Below are positions 48,886 to 60,177 of a stretch of DNA of 64,000 nucleotides, piece by piece; position 1 is the first letter of the stretch, and every line of letters starts with the position of its first letter. The stretch is taken from contig OX388341.1 in the NCBI GenBank assembly GCA_947579665.1, positions 6,996,752 to 7,060,751 of the forward strand. Reading direction: 5' to 3'. The notes under the pieces are model-generated. The model saw only the letters and a list, made by a program, of their open reading frames with translations. It ran no database searches and was not told where the DNA came from. This DNA is from Sympetrum striolatum. Taxonomy: Eukaryota; Arthropoda; Insecta; Odonata; Libellulidae. Position numbers and translations under genes: made by a program.

Positions 48886-49383
48886 CACGTTTTTAAATTT
48901 ATCGATGGATCCATCGATGGCATCTTCTAAATCCATCAATCCATTTTTAAATTCATCGATGGATTCATCAAACCGTTCATTTTATTCACCAATGGATTTA
49001 CGATGCTTTCCACCGATGTCCATCGCTTCCATCGAGATTAATTCCCGATGAAAAGCCGATGGTACTGATAACAGAAGCGGGTCATTCAAATGTCAATATC
49101 AATAACCTCATAAAAAGCACAGTGCAACTTACAATGGGAAATATAACGTATTTGTAATGCAGCAATCGACGAACACAAACGATGCAATGAATTACGTTGC
49201 AACAGAATTAAAAGAATTATGGAGATGTAACAAGTTGTAAATGCAACAGTAGCCATCTTGTCAAACAGCAAACAAACCAACGGACTGTTCTTAAATTCAT
49301 CAAGAATCGATAACTCATCGAAGCAATCAGACAAACATCGATGCAATCCATCGCTCATCATATTTCTGAATTTAAAAACGTGT
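48886..49383. mobile_element. Inverted-repeat-bounded element (MITE-like), ~500 bp
   Basis: The left end reads CACGTTTTTAAATTTATCG. The right end, read inward, is ACACGTTTTTAAATTCAG. The interior carries repeated CATCGATGG/CCATCGAT words, including the perfect palindrome ATCGATGGATCCATCGAT at 48901-48918. No coding potential and no clear target duplication, so the family is undetermined. Confidence 0.5.
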
Positions 49384-49387
49384 CCAA

Positions 49388-49508
49388 GGCGATCTGAATT
49401 AGTTAGAGATGCTAATAGGGATGAATGAATAATGGTGGTGTATTACACCCCCTGCCATACTCCTCTGGCGGTTCGCGGGGTATACATCTAAATCTAAAAT
49501 CTAAATTA
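49388..49508 (+). repeat. Non-LTR retrotransposon 3' end
   Basis: Contains GTGTATTACAC (hairpin), CCCCTGCCATACTCCTCTGG, then an ATCTAAATCTAAAATCTAAA tail. It is the mirror orientation of 45366-45460, so the LINE here points rightward. Confidence 0.75.
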
Positions 49509-50169
49509 TTTATTGACTTTATTTTACCTAATTCATCGCCTTTGTTTTCTACTCTCAGTTTCACTCCTCCAATTACACATTCCACGAATGCAGAGCAAAG
49601 TTGACCATCATCCAGATTTCGACACAATGATACGACTGCATATCCTTTTGTTTCCATTTCTCATAATATACGTAAATTATACTGTTTTCTTTAAAGGTGC
49701 GTATTTTTCCGTGCTGAGTTCAGATATTAATCGAATTTTGTATCCTCCTTTAAATAAAACCAACCGGTGGTTTATGTCTCGTTTATATAATGATCTTCGG
49801 TTCGATCTCCGACGAGTTTAAGCGTTTCTACATGAAATGCATTATTAGGCCATTTCAATTATTTTCAGGTTCTATTGTGATATTAAATTAGAAATGTCAT
49901 TGTGACTTGAGACAAGTTTCGAACCGAAGTTTTTTTATAAATATTCTTATCGCTGACTATAGATATCGGCAAATAATTTTACGTCATAGTCTTCTCTTTT
50001 CTGTTCATTTTATCTACTTTTATTTGCTGCCCACAAATCCTAAGTAGTCCCAAGACCAAAAGTATTTATCCGTCCTTGCGATCACTTGTCTATAACGCTT
50101 CGTGGATGCCTCCCGGAGATCGCGTTCGCTCCTTACTGGCTCTAATATTTCACTCACTTCGTATATAAA

Positions 50170-50830
50170 AACTGAACGAATGAACTTTTCGAAAGGTTTC
50201 CGACTAACTCTAAGGGATGCCCTGAAATTTGGTACTGCGCGGGAATCATGTTTGTGGAGCGCGTAAAACTCATGGCAACGCATGTATTTATATTTGAATC
50301 CAGCTGCCAATCTTAACACCATCCTTATATTACGTCCAGGTCGTTTTGAAGTACATTAAAATCGTGTTCTGACGAAATATCTCTGTATATCAGGGTATCA
50401 TCGGCAAATAATCTAACCTTACTCTTAATGTTATCTACGAGGTCGTTAATGTAAATTAGAAATAAAATCGGACCAAGAACACTTCCCTGTGGAAATCCTG
50501 ATGAGATACTTATTTCGTCGGATAAAATTCCGTCCAACGCAACTCGTTAAGATCTATTTTCTAGAAAAGATTTGGTCCATCTGCTAATTTTATGTCGATC
50601 GCGTAAGCACTCGGCTTTTGGATAAGCTTTTCGTGATAAACTGTGTCGAAAGCTTTCCTGAAATCTAGGTTAATTATGTAGACCTGTAATCAAATGGTTT
50701 TGACGCACGCCCTTTCTTAGGCACTAAAGTGACGTTATCTTTTTACCGCGACATCGGTACGGTTCCCTCATCCAGTGATTTCTGATAGAAAATCTGTAGA
50801 AACGGAGCAATTTCATCGGCTAAAGTTTTA
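50170..50830 (-). pseudogene. Non-LTR retrotransposon RT fragment
   Basis: Minus-strand blocks in order: ADEIAPFLQIFYQKSLDEGT with VPKKG (finger region), LDFRKAFDTVYHEKL (motif A, catalytic Asp), SSGFPQGSVLGPILFLIYIN (motif B region) and VRLFADDTLIY (motif C, FADD). Past 50325 come DWQLDSN, AMSFTR and QYQISGHPLELVGN (post-palm region). Several stops and frame changes separate these blocks (for example near 50740, 50565 and 50325), and neither endonuclease nor 3' end is attached. Domain order is that of CR1/Jockey-type LINE ORF2. Inactive. Confidence 0.85.
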
Positions 50831-51097
50831 ATTACGATAACTTTCCATTTCCATCAACCGAAATCTCGATGGGACACATCTCTGAATCACTGCGCGAGGT
50901 AAAATCCTTAACTTGACCATTGTCTACAGTGAAGCATTTCTGGTAGTGCCCGTGAAGTAAGATAGCTTTATCTTCCGACTTATTTACGTCAATTGCCTCA
51001 GCGCTTATGCTAGGCTAGGCACAGAAAACTGACCTCCACGAGTCTCACGCATGTATGACCAAATTCTTTCTGGTCGGCACCTAATGATACAAATATA

Positions 51098-52336
51098 TAG
51101 TAGAACCCCGGTAATCCGGACGAATTCAGGCACATAGGCGTCCTGATTAGCGGGGTTTCCGGATTAGCGAGGTTTTAAAAAAATAATATAAAAAACATTT
51201 TTTCTCAAAAATTATATTGTACAGATAATGCATGTATATATTACATAAGGTATTACAGCATATAATGTGAATGAATATTATCAGCGAGCAAAAAAGTCAG
51301 TTATTTTCTTTTGCGCAACCGTTCTTATTTTTAAATCAAGTGCGCGGTCTCTATTACGTCTAAAGAGCATCGTTTCATGTGCTACAAAATTTTGTAACTG
51401 ATTAATGAGTGGCGCAAGCTGAATTTCTTCAGTTTGCACATTTTCTAAAACTTCCGAACCAATAAAATCTGGAAGTTATTTTTTCTACGACTTGCTGATC
51501 AATAATTTAGACAAAGATGCCCAAGAGTTTGCTAAATTGAACACGACATCTTTTAAATTTACCTTTTTCAGTACATTTTCCAAATTTTCATTGTGCACAG
51601 GATCATTAAGAATATTCGTAAGAAGCAACTTACGATATCCTAACTTAATGCTTTGAATAACATTTTGATCCATGGGTTGGATCAGCGCATTCGTGTTAGG
51701 GGGTAAGAACATTGCCGAAATTTCACCGTCATCAGTGCACAATTCTTCTGCAGAAGGATGGCCAGGACAATTATCAAGCAACAATAAAGCACGTTGTGGT
51801 AAATTGACGGATTTCATATGTTGTCGAACTGCTGGAACGAATTCTGTTTTAAACCAATCCAAAAATAATTCTCGTGTGACCCAAGTGTCTTTTTGCCCTT
51901 GATCTCTATGCTTGGTCATCCTCATTGTACGTATAACAAAGGGAAGGATTCTTTTTAACACCTCTTCTCTCATAGCTTTTTAATGAACGTGATGTTTTGA
52001 GAAGTGATACCCAGCTGCAACTGAAAATGTATTGTCTTTCGAAATTGTTTAGTCTCGCACATATTAAGCATTCCTGTAATGGAAAAATGCTGTCTCAGAA
52101 AAGTATCACAACTTAGATGCATTATCACAATAAACGAAATACTTCGCTCTCCAACACATCATTGTAGCCAATGGAGAATTTTTTCAAATATTCTGTCCAC
52201 CTCTCGTTTCTTGTTACTAATATGCGTGTTTATATGTTCACAAGAAGAAGTTGCGGGTTTGCATAACTCCCAATGGACCGTCCGGATTACCGAGGGTTCC
52301 GGATTAGCGAGTGTCCGGATTACCGGGGTTCTACTG
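51098..52336 (-). mobile_element. Tigger (pogo-group) element, internally deleted, 1239 bp
   Basis: Left end TAGTAGAACCCCGGTAATCC. Right end, read inward, CAGTAGAACCCCGGTAATCC. Both are flanked by TA (51096-51097 and 52337-52338). Subterminal CCGGATTAGCGAG and CCGGATTACCG words are repeated at both ends. The CAGTAGAACCCC terminus is characteristic of Tigger elements. It contains the C-terminal half of a DDE_1 transposase. Confidence 0.92.
51485..51973 (-). pseudogene. Tigger/pogo transposase, C-terminal part of DDE domain
   Basis: About 162 codons are open on the minus strand: an MTKHRDQG and WFKTEFVPAVRQHMK region, then ALLLLDNCPGHPSAEEL (second catalytic Asp), then MFLPPNTNALIQPMDQNVIQ (third Asp) and SIKLGYRKLLL. 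These are hallmarks of the DDE_1 (jerky/Tigger) family. The N-terminal CENPB-type DNA-binding domain and the first catalytic Asp are absent, so the copy is an internal-deletion derivative and cannot act by itself. Downstream sequence to 51280 contains stops. Confidence 0.9.
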
Positions 52337-52338
52337 TA

Positions 52339-53500
52339 CTTTCAAAATCTCTTAACAGATGTTATCAGTTACCTCTAAATATCTGTCAACGAAAACAACT
52401 TGGTGGAAGAGGGAATGTGAGTTTCAATGACAGAAAGGGAAAATATTTGGAACTACAGCTTATACTGAAGTCATAAAATGGAAAGTCTTTTTCTTTTAAT
52501 GACGGGAGAAAGTGAAAATTATACCAATAGCTTCATAGCTTCAGGATATTCTACGAGAAAATACCTCAGTAATTAAAAAAAATACGGAATGCTTAATTTA
52601 TTATCTCAATAATAAGTGATTTACACAGAGTTGCTAGTAATTAATTTAATAACGATGACCAAAAATAGTGCGTTTATTAATTTTTAAATATAGATGCATG
52701 TTCGTGAAGATCTGAATGCCGGTGCCGGTCAAAGGCATACATCGAAACACGGGTAATTGCATCGAAATTTACCAATTTAAAAATCAATTCCGCAATATTT
52801 TCCGCAAATTGAAACACCTGTGTGACTTCTTCTAAGTACTAATGATTTATTTACGGCATTTTCTGAGTTTTAATTCCGAAAACAGGGTAATAGGGAGTAA
52901 CTCAGTTTGATCCTCCTACTGAAGAAGTAGTGGGTACGTATAAAGTATTTAATATTATTCAATAACGTACTTACGTAAGCAGAACATTCCGCTCTAAGTA
53001 TCCTCATCTCAGCGATGACCTTCGTCATTGACACACTCCTGGAACCTCTTCATCTATAAATATAGAAAATTCAAGTGAAAAATACATCCAATTATTTGCG
53101 TATACGAAATGCTATTTAACCTTAACGCTTACATGAATATCTCAAAACTATTTGGATCGAAGTTACGTATATAATAGAGAGTTAAGAATATTAATGAATT
53201 ATATTATTAATAACACTGGGGAACACAAATCTTGTTGACTTAAACCTGACGCTTGATTTTGACTAAATTTTAGCTTCTGAATCCAAAAATGACCCCTGTT
53301 TTTTTCTTTCACGTCAGATTTTTGAGCTACAATATATCCTCTAATTGTCCCAAATATCGTACAATATGTGCACTCGAAGGAAAAAGTTACCAAAGATACT
53401 GTTCACAGAGGATAACTTATACCATACGAATGCTCTATATAGTTTCTAGATGTCAAATTTTATAATACAAGTAATAAAGTTCTTTTGCCAAGCAGCAAAA
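52339..53500. other. Anonymous DNA
   Basis: No feature was supported on either strand. Confidence 0.4.
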
Positions 53501-53509
53501 CTACAAATT

Positions 53510-53735
53510 AGCGTAAACAATTTGCTGGTAACTTTTCCGGGAGTGTTCAATCTGTGGACAATTTCGGTCGATGCTCCAAGGATAGTCAGCCATATGTACT
53601 TCCCTTCCACCCTGATAAAGCGCCTCCATGATCTTCAAATCTTGGTGGAATCGCTCACTTCACGGGGCAAAAATCTTTGCAACAGAAGGTTGACAAAGAT
53701 AAAACCCACGTTGCGGGAAAACACCCGCAGAGAAG
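53510..53735 (-). pseudogene. C-terminal fragment of a widespread arthropod repeat-associated protein
   Basis: Minus strand, near 53685-53620: SERFHQDLKIMEALYQG, then after a frameshift HMADYPWSIDR, CPQIEHSRKSYQQI. I recall this order (ERFHQDI..ME.RYQG, then LADYCW, then a basic RKS tail) as the conserved C-terminus of a multicopy protein of unknown function in many insect genomes. Upstream similarity is not readable, and a stop lies just before SERFHQD. No enzymatic role can be assigned. Confidence 0.5.
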
Positions 53736-53741
53736 GGGGGT

Positions 53742-54691
53742 GAAAACCCAAAACATGATAAATCAAAATTTTATAACCGAAACAACTTGCTCTTATTGTC
53801 TTTTCTGAGACTTTGTCATTCTCTGTTTTAAATCGAGCCAAAATTAGATGGGGAATATAAAATACGATGGTAAGAAAAACGGTATACTAGTATCATTCAG
53901 AACTGACCGTTTGACGTAACGTTAATAGAAAGGTTGCTATATGTCCAATATTACTGGAAAAAACAGGCATTCATCCTAAAAGACCCATTAATTCGGTTTT
54001 GGGTCATAAGCATAGATCCATGATTCCACCCCTGTTATACCTTAGGCATTTCTTTCGTCCAAACGATATGAGCATTTTTTGAGCGATTATCAAAATGTGG
54101 GATTTAACATGAATAGATTTTTTGGTAGCCTAACATTCGTTTAATGTTGAATATACGCTAGTCCCATTTATGCCCAAGGATGCCCAAATTTCAAGATAAG
54201 TCATTTGAAGATCGTGAAATGTCAGGCAGACGCAGCATCAATGTTTTCTGGAACAACAGCCGATTTGGGTGGACCTTCATGAAATTCGACGCAGAGCGAA
54301 CCGCAACCTCGATCGATTTCCGTGTTCCTTCAACATACAGAGGCTTTTGATGATGCTTTATCGCCAAAATTCGCATTGCGTTTATCAATGCCCCGTTGTT
54401 AAAAAACTTCAGGTCAAAAGTTGAAGAAAATAATCTCACGGAAATGTTGACGACTTAATTTTCATTGTATGTCCAAGATGAAGTTTTCAAGGCGCTGTAA
54501 AAAATACAAATGCCAGTATGTGTATGTGAACACGTTCTTATTAGGTAGATAAGATCAGGGAATAGTTATATCCAGGGAAAAAAGATCACCCTCAATTTCG
54601 TGATTAAACATGTTTTCTATAAGAGAACGATGGACCTACGTGTTCAAATGAAGCTGAAAACTGTTCACTGTAAACTGTACTGTAGGCTGTA
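53742..54691. other. Anonymous DNA
   Basis: No feature was supported. It probably contains decayed upstream parts of the preceding fragment. Confidence 0.35.
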
Positions 54692-55288
54692 TAGTGGAGG
54701 CGGAATAGGTTCAACTTATCTTTTTTGGTTTATCAAGCTGAAAATTTGTGGAGATGTTCTTTGAACAGCCAAAAGCAAAATCCCAAAAATCCCAAAAAAT
54801 CCCAGTTGGGCAACATGCCGAAATATTTAAACAAAAGTCGCCATCTTGGATTTTCGACCTTGAATCATATTGAACGGTATATCTCCGTATCTAATGGTGA
54901 TAATGACACACGGTTTGCTTTAAACTACTTACTAAAGTATAAGCTAGACCCATGGTACTTTATATTGAAAGAAAAATGAATAAATATAAAGCTACACACG
55001 AAAAACAACTCGTCTTAGGGTAGCTTTAACGGGAAAATCTGCGTTAAATGTCGATTTTCGACCTTTTATTATCCTTAAATCAAAAAATATATCGAAATAG
55101 AAGTTGTAGAACACATCAAAAGGCTTCAGAATGTTTTATTATAATCCCCGTAGTCCAAAAATTGTAGCTTCTACGAAGCGCCAAACACGCTCGATCACTC
55201 AGTAGATGACCTCTAACGCGGAGCGCCTAAGTGCGAGTATCATTCAAAACACCGATTATAATGCCGGAAAGTATATTCTTATTCCTAT
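54692..55288 (+). repeat. Left arm of long inverted repeat
   Basis: Near-identical in inverse orientation to 58428-59034 over most of its length. The inner part (about 55190-55255) is more diverged, and the right arm has a few extra bases close to its outer end (after AGTGGAGGC). Confidence 0.9.
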
Positions 55289-55559
55289 ATTCCTTATATC
55301 CTTATGTTATATTATATGCTATTGAATTGCTATGACTATAATGTAACTATTCAAAGAATTATCCAAATATTTTCCCAAATGGAAAACTAACGAAAATGAT
55401 TTATAAAAATAAGGCAATAACATGAGAGGATAAAAAATTACAAGCTACCGACTATAAAATGGAAATATAACCGGAATAATTAGTACTATCGAAGGAAAAG
55501 AATATAAAACCTTTCTAAACACTAACAACAATAAATAAACATAAGAATAGAAATAAAAA

Positions 55560-57960
55560 ACACTATATCGAAAATTCCACTTGAGTTTTAATACACGATC
55601 GGTTTCAGACAATTCTGTCCATCATCAGGTAAAGAGACCACAACTGCAGTGAATATATACAAAACAACGGCCAATGAGGAAGCAAGGTCTGAGAGTGGAG
55701 GAAGGGTTAAGGATATTATGTGAGGGAAGCAGCGGGAGGAGGCAAACAGTTGATAAAAGTAGGAAGTGCTTAGGAAAGAGGTGAATGTTAGTTAGCGTAT
55801 AATTATGGTGTAAAATTTCTATTGCTCCAGGTAGTTAAGCTCATTTCCTTGAGAATGGCTATGGAGGAGGGTGTTGGTAAAGTCTGAACGATGTTTACTG
55901 TCGAGTAAATGTTTAGCGAAATGTGAGGCACTGGAACCATCGAGAAAAGACTGTTTATGTTCTTTTGTTCGAATATGTAAATTTCTACTGGTTTGGCCTA
56001 TGTTTATTGCATTACAGTCTTTAAACTTTAATTTATATATACCAGATTTGCGTATTTTATCGAATTTATCTTTCTTGTTTAAAATAGTTTTTCCTATGTT
56101 CTATAGAAAGCGGGTCTGATGTTAGAGCATTTAAGAAAATTGGCAAGATGATAACTGATGTGGCCGAGGAAAGATAATTTCCCCCAACGTTGTACTTCCG
56201 TGGAAATGGAGCAATCGGGATATATCCAGAAAATGTTTTGTTTTCTTTGTCCATGTGAAAGTATGGTATCTATAAGTTTTTCGGAATAACCACTGGAGAG
56301 AGCCATGCATTTTATGGGTTTTAGTTCCCGAGAAACGTTTGATGGAGAGAGAGGGATATTTAAGTGGCGATGAATAAAACTATGAAAAGCAGCGTTTTTA
56401 TGTGTGACTGGGTGATTAGAGGTTGCGTGAAATGTGTGGTTTGTATAAGTCGGTTTCCATCGATAGAAAATTCAATTGAATTTGCATTCTTTGAGAGGGT
56501 TTGTCTACGAAATTCAAATTGGTGTTATTCTTTATTTCTGAAGAAAATCTGATTTTACTGTGTTGTTGGTTTAGGTGTGACAGCTATTCAACTGTCTGTG
56601 GGATCCATTCCAAATACAAAGGACATCGTCTACATATCTCAATAATCTAAACCACAAGAAAACGGGTTTCGTCACATTCTGGGAATTTGTAAATAAATTA
56701 TTCTCAAAATTATCTAAACATATTTCGGCTAAAATTGGCGAGAGGGGAGATCCCATCGCTAGAACATTGGGTTGATTAAAAAAGATTTTTCAAACAATAA
56801 CTAATTCTGCGAAATACATAAATCTGTCAACAGTAAAATATCGTGAACAACATTTCTGTCCAAGTTTTTGTCGTACAATAATTTTTCCAACAGCAACAAC
56901 ACCTCTTTCCTAGGGATGTTTGTAAATATGTTATTAACAACAAAAAAACAATTTTTGAGTTTGTATATGTCAAATTTTTTAGTCTATTAGCAAGGTCGAT
57001 GGAGTTTCGGATGCCATATCTAGGTGAAAACAGGGTTAAGTTTTAGATAAGTTCATTCACTATAGAGGCCAGTTAGTGGGTTGGGGAGGAAACACATGAA
57101 ATAACTAGGCGGATGGGGATATCAAGTTTATCTAACTTTAAGAGAGCGTATAATCGTGGAGGAAGAGGATTTGGATTAATTATTTTATAATAATCCTTGG
57201 GTTTTAGCACAGTTGTACACTTTTCCACTATTTCTTTCACTTTTTCATTTAGTTCGTTGATAGGGTCGTTGATTTTCAATATATGGTTGTCTTCTAATAA
57301 GGGTTGGACTTTTTGAATGTAATTACTTTTGTCTATTATGACAATGCACTTTCCTTTGTCGCCTTTGGAAATAACGAGATTTCACGTTCCACAGTATTCA
57401 TGATGCTAAGTAAGGTTTTCTGGGAAATAAGTTTACGGGGAAGCAAGAAGGCAACACTAGATTTTTCAGATTTGAAGTGAATGTATGGGTGAAGTTATGT
57501 TTTAAGGAACGATAATTCCCTTGATGGTTGGAAATATATTCACAATCAACTATCAGATTCTTAAAATCGTTACCGTTATAATGGCTAGAATTAAAATTCA
57601 GGCCTTTTGATAGGAGGTTAACTTTGTTATCAGAAAAGTTAACGTAGGATAGGTTTTTCACTCGCGGGTAAAATACATGCTCTGTGGGAGGGAGTTTTGA
57701 GGAAATTCGGTGGCAGGTGGAATCATCCTGCGTAATTTTTTCTGGGATAATCCGGAGTGTTTATCGCGGAGGGTATTTAACGTCTTAAAACAAATCTCAC
57801 TGGCAAATGTTCTCACCTTATCATCAAAGCAAGCCCATTCAATGGGATGAAGGGATTCGAAAGGAATTCTACGCAGGATGATTCCATTTTTGGAATCTAG
57901 AACTCGTTTAGACCGGAAAATGACTGCTGCGCAGCTTTTAGTTTCATGATTCGTTTTATT
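55560..57960 (-). pseudogene. Penelope-like retroelement, nearly full-length, broken
   Basis: Blocks on the minus strand, N to C: around 57850-57700 RIPFESLHPIEWACFDDKVR, then KNLSYVNFSDNKVNLLSKGL (57661 onward), then NDPINELNEKVKEIV, LKPKDYYKI and PRLYALLKLDKLDIPIRLV (57279 onward). The RT palm follows as MGSPLSPILAEICLDNFE (56756) and LLRYVDDVLCIWNG (YVDD catalytic pair). Next are YSEKLIDTIL, GKLSFLGHISYHLANFL (56306-56094) and a GIY-YIG nuclease from about 56075: SGIYKLKFKDCNAINIGQTS, then SFLDGSSASHFAKHLLDSKH. The 3' tail is pyrimidine-rich and ends with a hammerhead-like motif. Stops and frameshifts are scattered, with gaps around 57000-56780 and 57400-57280. Family: RT plus GIY-YIG endonuclease. 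It lies inside a long-TIR transposon. Confidence 0.88.
55593..55630 (-). ncRNA. Hammerhead-like ribozyme motif in Penelope-like tail
   Basis: Minus strand: CTGATGA, then TGGACAGAATTGTCT (helix GGACA/TGTCT with loop GAAT), then GAAACCGATCGTGTA. This has the core order CUGANGA, stem II, GAAA, with a possible bulged stem III (AC, CG, AT loop, CG, T bulge, GT). A single U precedes stem II and G·U closes it, so folding is imperfect. Penelope-like elements are known to carry hammerheads, and the position (3' tail) fits. Catalysis is not shown. Confidence 0.55.
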
Positions 57961-58095
57961 AAGTTCCTAGAGTGAGTTTGTCCGTCGTTCTTAGCGTTCC
58001 TTTAAGTTTTGAACGCCTAGTGTAAGCTTGGGTTTGTGACTTGTGCTTTGTTACTGTATGTTTCTTTGTGGTGTGGGTGCCATTCACGTATAAGC

Positions 58096-58363
58096 ATGGC
58101 TACTTCAGTGGAGGTTGTGTGCTCTATTTGCAAAAGCGTGGTTTTGGACAATGAAGAAACGGCTGTGGTAACGATCCGGTCTTTGATTATGGTATGGTTC
58201 GGATCCGAATGATTTAGATGAAATGATTGAGGAAGAAGAAGACGACATTACTCTGCATTTCGATATGTTACCTCATTCTCGTCAAATTAAAAAACTCGCT
58301 CGAGGACGCAAACATCAAGAAAAAAATTCGTCCAAATTAATGGGTTATCATTCCTTTTATTAA
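58096..58363 (+). pseudogene. Remnant of the long-TIR element's own gene (N- and C-terminal scraps)
   Basis: ATG at 58096 opens MATSVEVVCSICKSVVLDNE then ETAVVTIRSL, with a CxxC pair, resembling the N-terminus of zinc-finger proteins encoded by repeated insect elements (recollection). About 30 codons in, it loses similarity. In another frame, 58208-58363 reads LDEMIEEEEDDITLHFDMLP and SRQIKKLARGRKHQEKNS before TAA, an acidic-then-basic end. The simplest reading is an internal deletion joining the start and end of a larger ORF. Function unknown. Confidence 0.45.
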
Positions 58364-58427
58364 ATTTTATCTTATTAAGGTATAATTATCGAACGCTTAA
58401 ATATGTTATTAATAAAATTATTTACTT

Positions 58428-59034
58428 ATAGGAATAAGAATATACTTTACGGCATTATAATCGGTGTTTTGCTAGAAACCCGCACAAAAGCGCTCCGCGT
58501 TCGAAGTCGTATACTGACTGTGCGAGCGTGTTTGGCGCTTCGTAGAAGCTACAATTTTTGGACTACGGGGATTATAATAAAACATTCTGAAGCCTTTTGA
58601 TGTGTTCTACAACTTCTATTTCGATATATTTTTTGATTTAAGGATAATAAAAGGTCGAAAATCGACATTTAACGCAGATTTTCCCGTTAAAGCTACCCTA
58701 AGACGAGTTGTTTTTCGTGTGTAGCTTTATATTTATTCATTTTTCTTTCAATATAAAGTACCATGGGTCTAGCTTATACTTTAGTAAGTAGTTTAAAGCA
58801 AACCGTGTGTCATTATCACCATTAGATACGGAGATATACCGTTCAATATGATTCAAGGTCGAAAATCCAAGATGGCGACTTTTGTTTAAATATTTCGGCA
58901 TGTTGCCCAACTGGGATTTTTTGGGATTTTTGGGATTTTGCTTTTGGCTGTTCAAAGAACATCTCCACCAATTTTCAGCTTGATAAACCAAAAAAGATAA
59001 GTTGAGCCTTTTCTTGCCTAAAATGCCTCCACTA
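58428..59034 (-). repeat. Right arm of long inverted repeat
   Basis: Inverse copy of 54692-55288. The outer terminus GCCTCCACTA mirrors TAGTGGAGGC on the left. Confidence 0.9.
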
Positions 59035-60172
59035 GTAAAATTTGTTCTGAAAACGTTCGGTTTGTTTCGTGGCTTCCTATTAAGATCTAGAGAAAGTTAT
59101 TTCTGGCTCTCTTGACCTAATGTAAGTGACAGTTATAGAAGTCTTTGTTCTTAGCTATGTAACTTTGCATTAGTATACGTGAGCGTTTTAGGCATGAAGT
59201 AGTGATTCTCATATAGCCTTTATTTTCATCATTCAATGTGGGGCTCTGTTTTTATGTTCACATTTATTACGGGGCAAAACATTCCCTCGAAAAGATAATC
59301 ATACTCAGATTACACCTCAAGGGATTATCATGCCTCAATTAAATTATTTCGGCCATTTACGTATTACATTTTTATAATTCGCTTGTTATTTGTTTAAAGT
59401 TCGGAGAATGATACAAAAATATAAAGAAAAAACATATAATAAAGCTATATTTACTGTGCATTTTGTTATGTTTTCTCATTTTTCTAATAAATGATTTTAA
59501 TACAGTATATAAAAGAAAATATTCCTCATGAAATGCATTTTTTAAGCAGAGATGATATTTTCCATTCATGCGTACCACTATCATTTAACCGGGATATCTG
59601 GGGTAAAATGATCTTTTTCATCAAATGAAAAAAATTCTTAGTTCACCATTGCTAAACGGATTAAAAAATTGTCAATAGAAACAAAAAAGATCTTAAAATG
59701 CATACATAGTTTTCTTCCTCTTATTTTATCGCACAATGAAACTAAAGTATTTGTAAGAGTTGTGTAATTATCATGTATTACACAATAAAACTAAAATATA
59801 TTAGCTTCTTTGGTCTGGTTCCCCCTATAACCACAAAAGAATACAACGATAGGAACACCAGGATAGTTCAGCGCATGAATTTAAAGGGCAATCCTTGTGC
59901 TACATGAATTTCACATTACCACTGAAGGCCTTACGAAATTATGGTTGCTGATTTGTGGAGTATATTTTACTCTTTAATTACTGTAATTATTTAGATTTTA
60001 TGGAGATTTGCCACATTCAAATTCTTGAAATTCCCGCCTCTGGATCTCCTGGTAATGCAGCGTTGCCAATACTCACCGGGTAATTTCTATAGAAAACATA
60101 GAACACCTTAATTTTCATCGTAGAGCGTAGATCAAAAGACGCATGTACTAGTCTTGAGACGAAGGATACGAC
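59035..60172. other. Anonymous AT-rich DNA
   Basis: No feature was supported. Confidence 0.4.
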
Positions 60173-60177
60173 AGAGA

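Larger units (their letters stand above)
54692..59034. mobile_element. DNA transposon with ~600-bp terminal inverted repeats, containing a nested Penelope-like element
   Basis: The two arms (54692-55288 and 58428-59034) are inverted copies, ending TAGTGGAGGC outward on both sides. Between them lie a Penelope-like element on the minus strand (about 55560-57960) and a short remnant of the element's own gene (58096-58363). No target duplication is obvious. The superfamily is undetermined because no transposase core survives. Confidence 0.75.

Noticed and set aside
48830..49051. 73-codon open frame with SMDSS/SMDPS repeats
   Set aside because: The apparent protein repeats are translations of the ATCGATGG words of the inverted-repeat element.
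50020..50322. 100-codon open frame on the minus strand as a separate gene
   Set aside because: It overlaps the continuing LINE post-RT sequence in another frame (DWQLDSN, AMSFTR, QYQISGHPLELVGN), so the frame is accidental.
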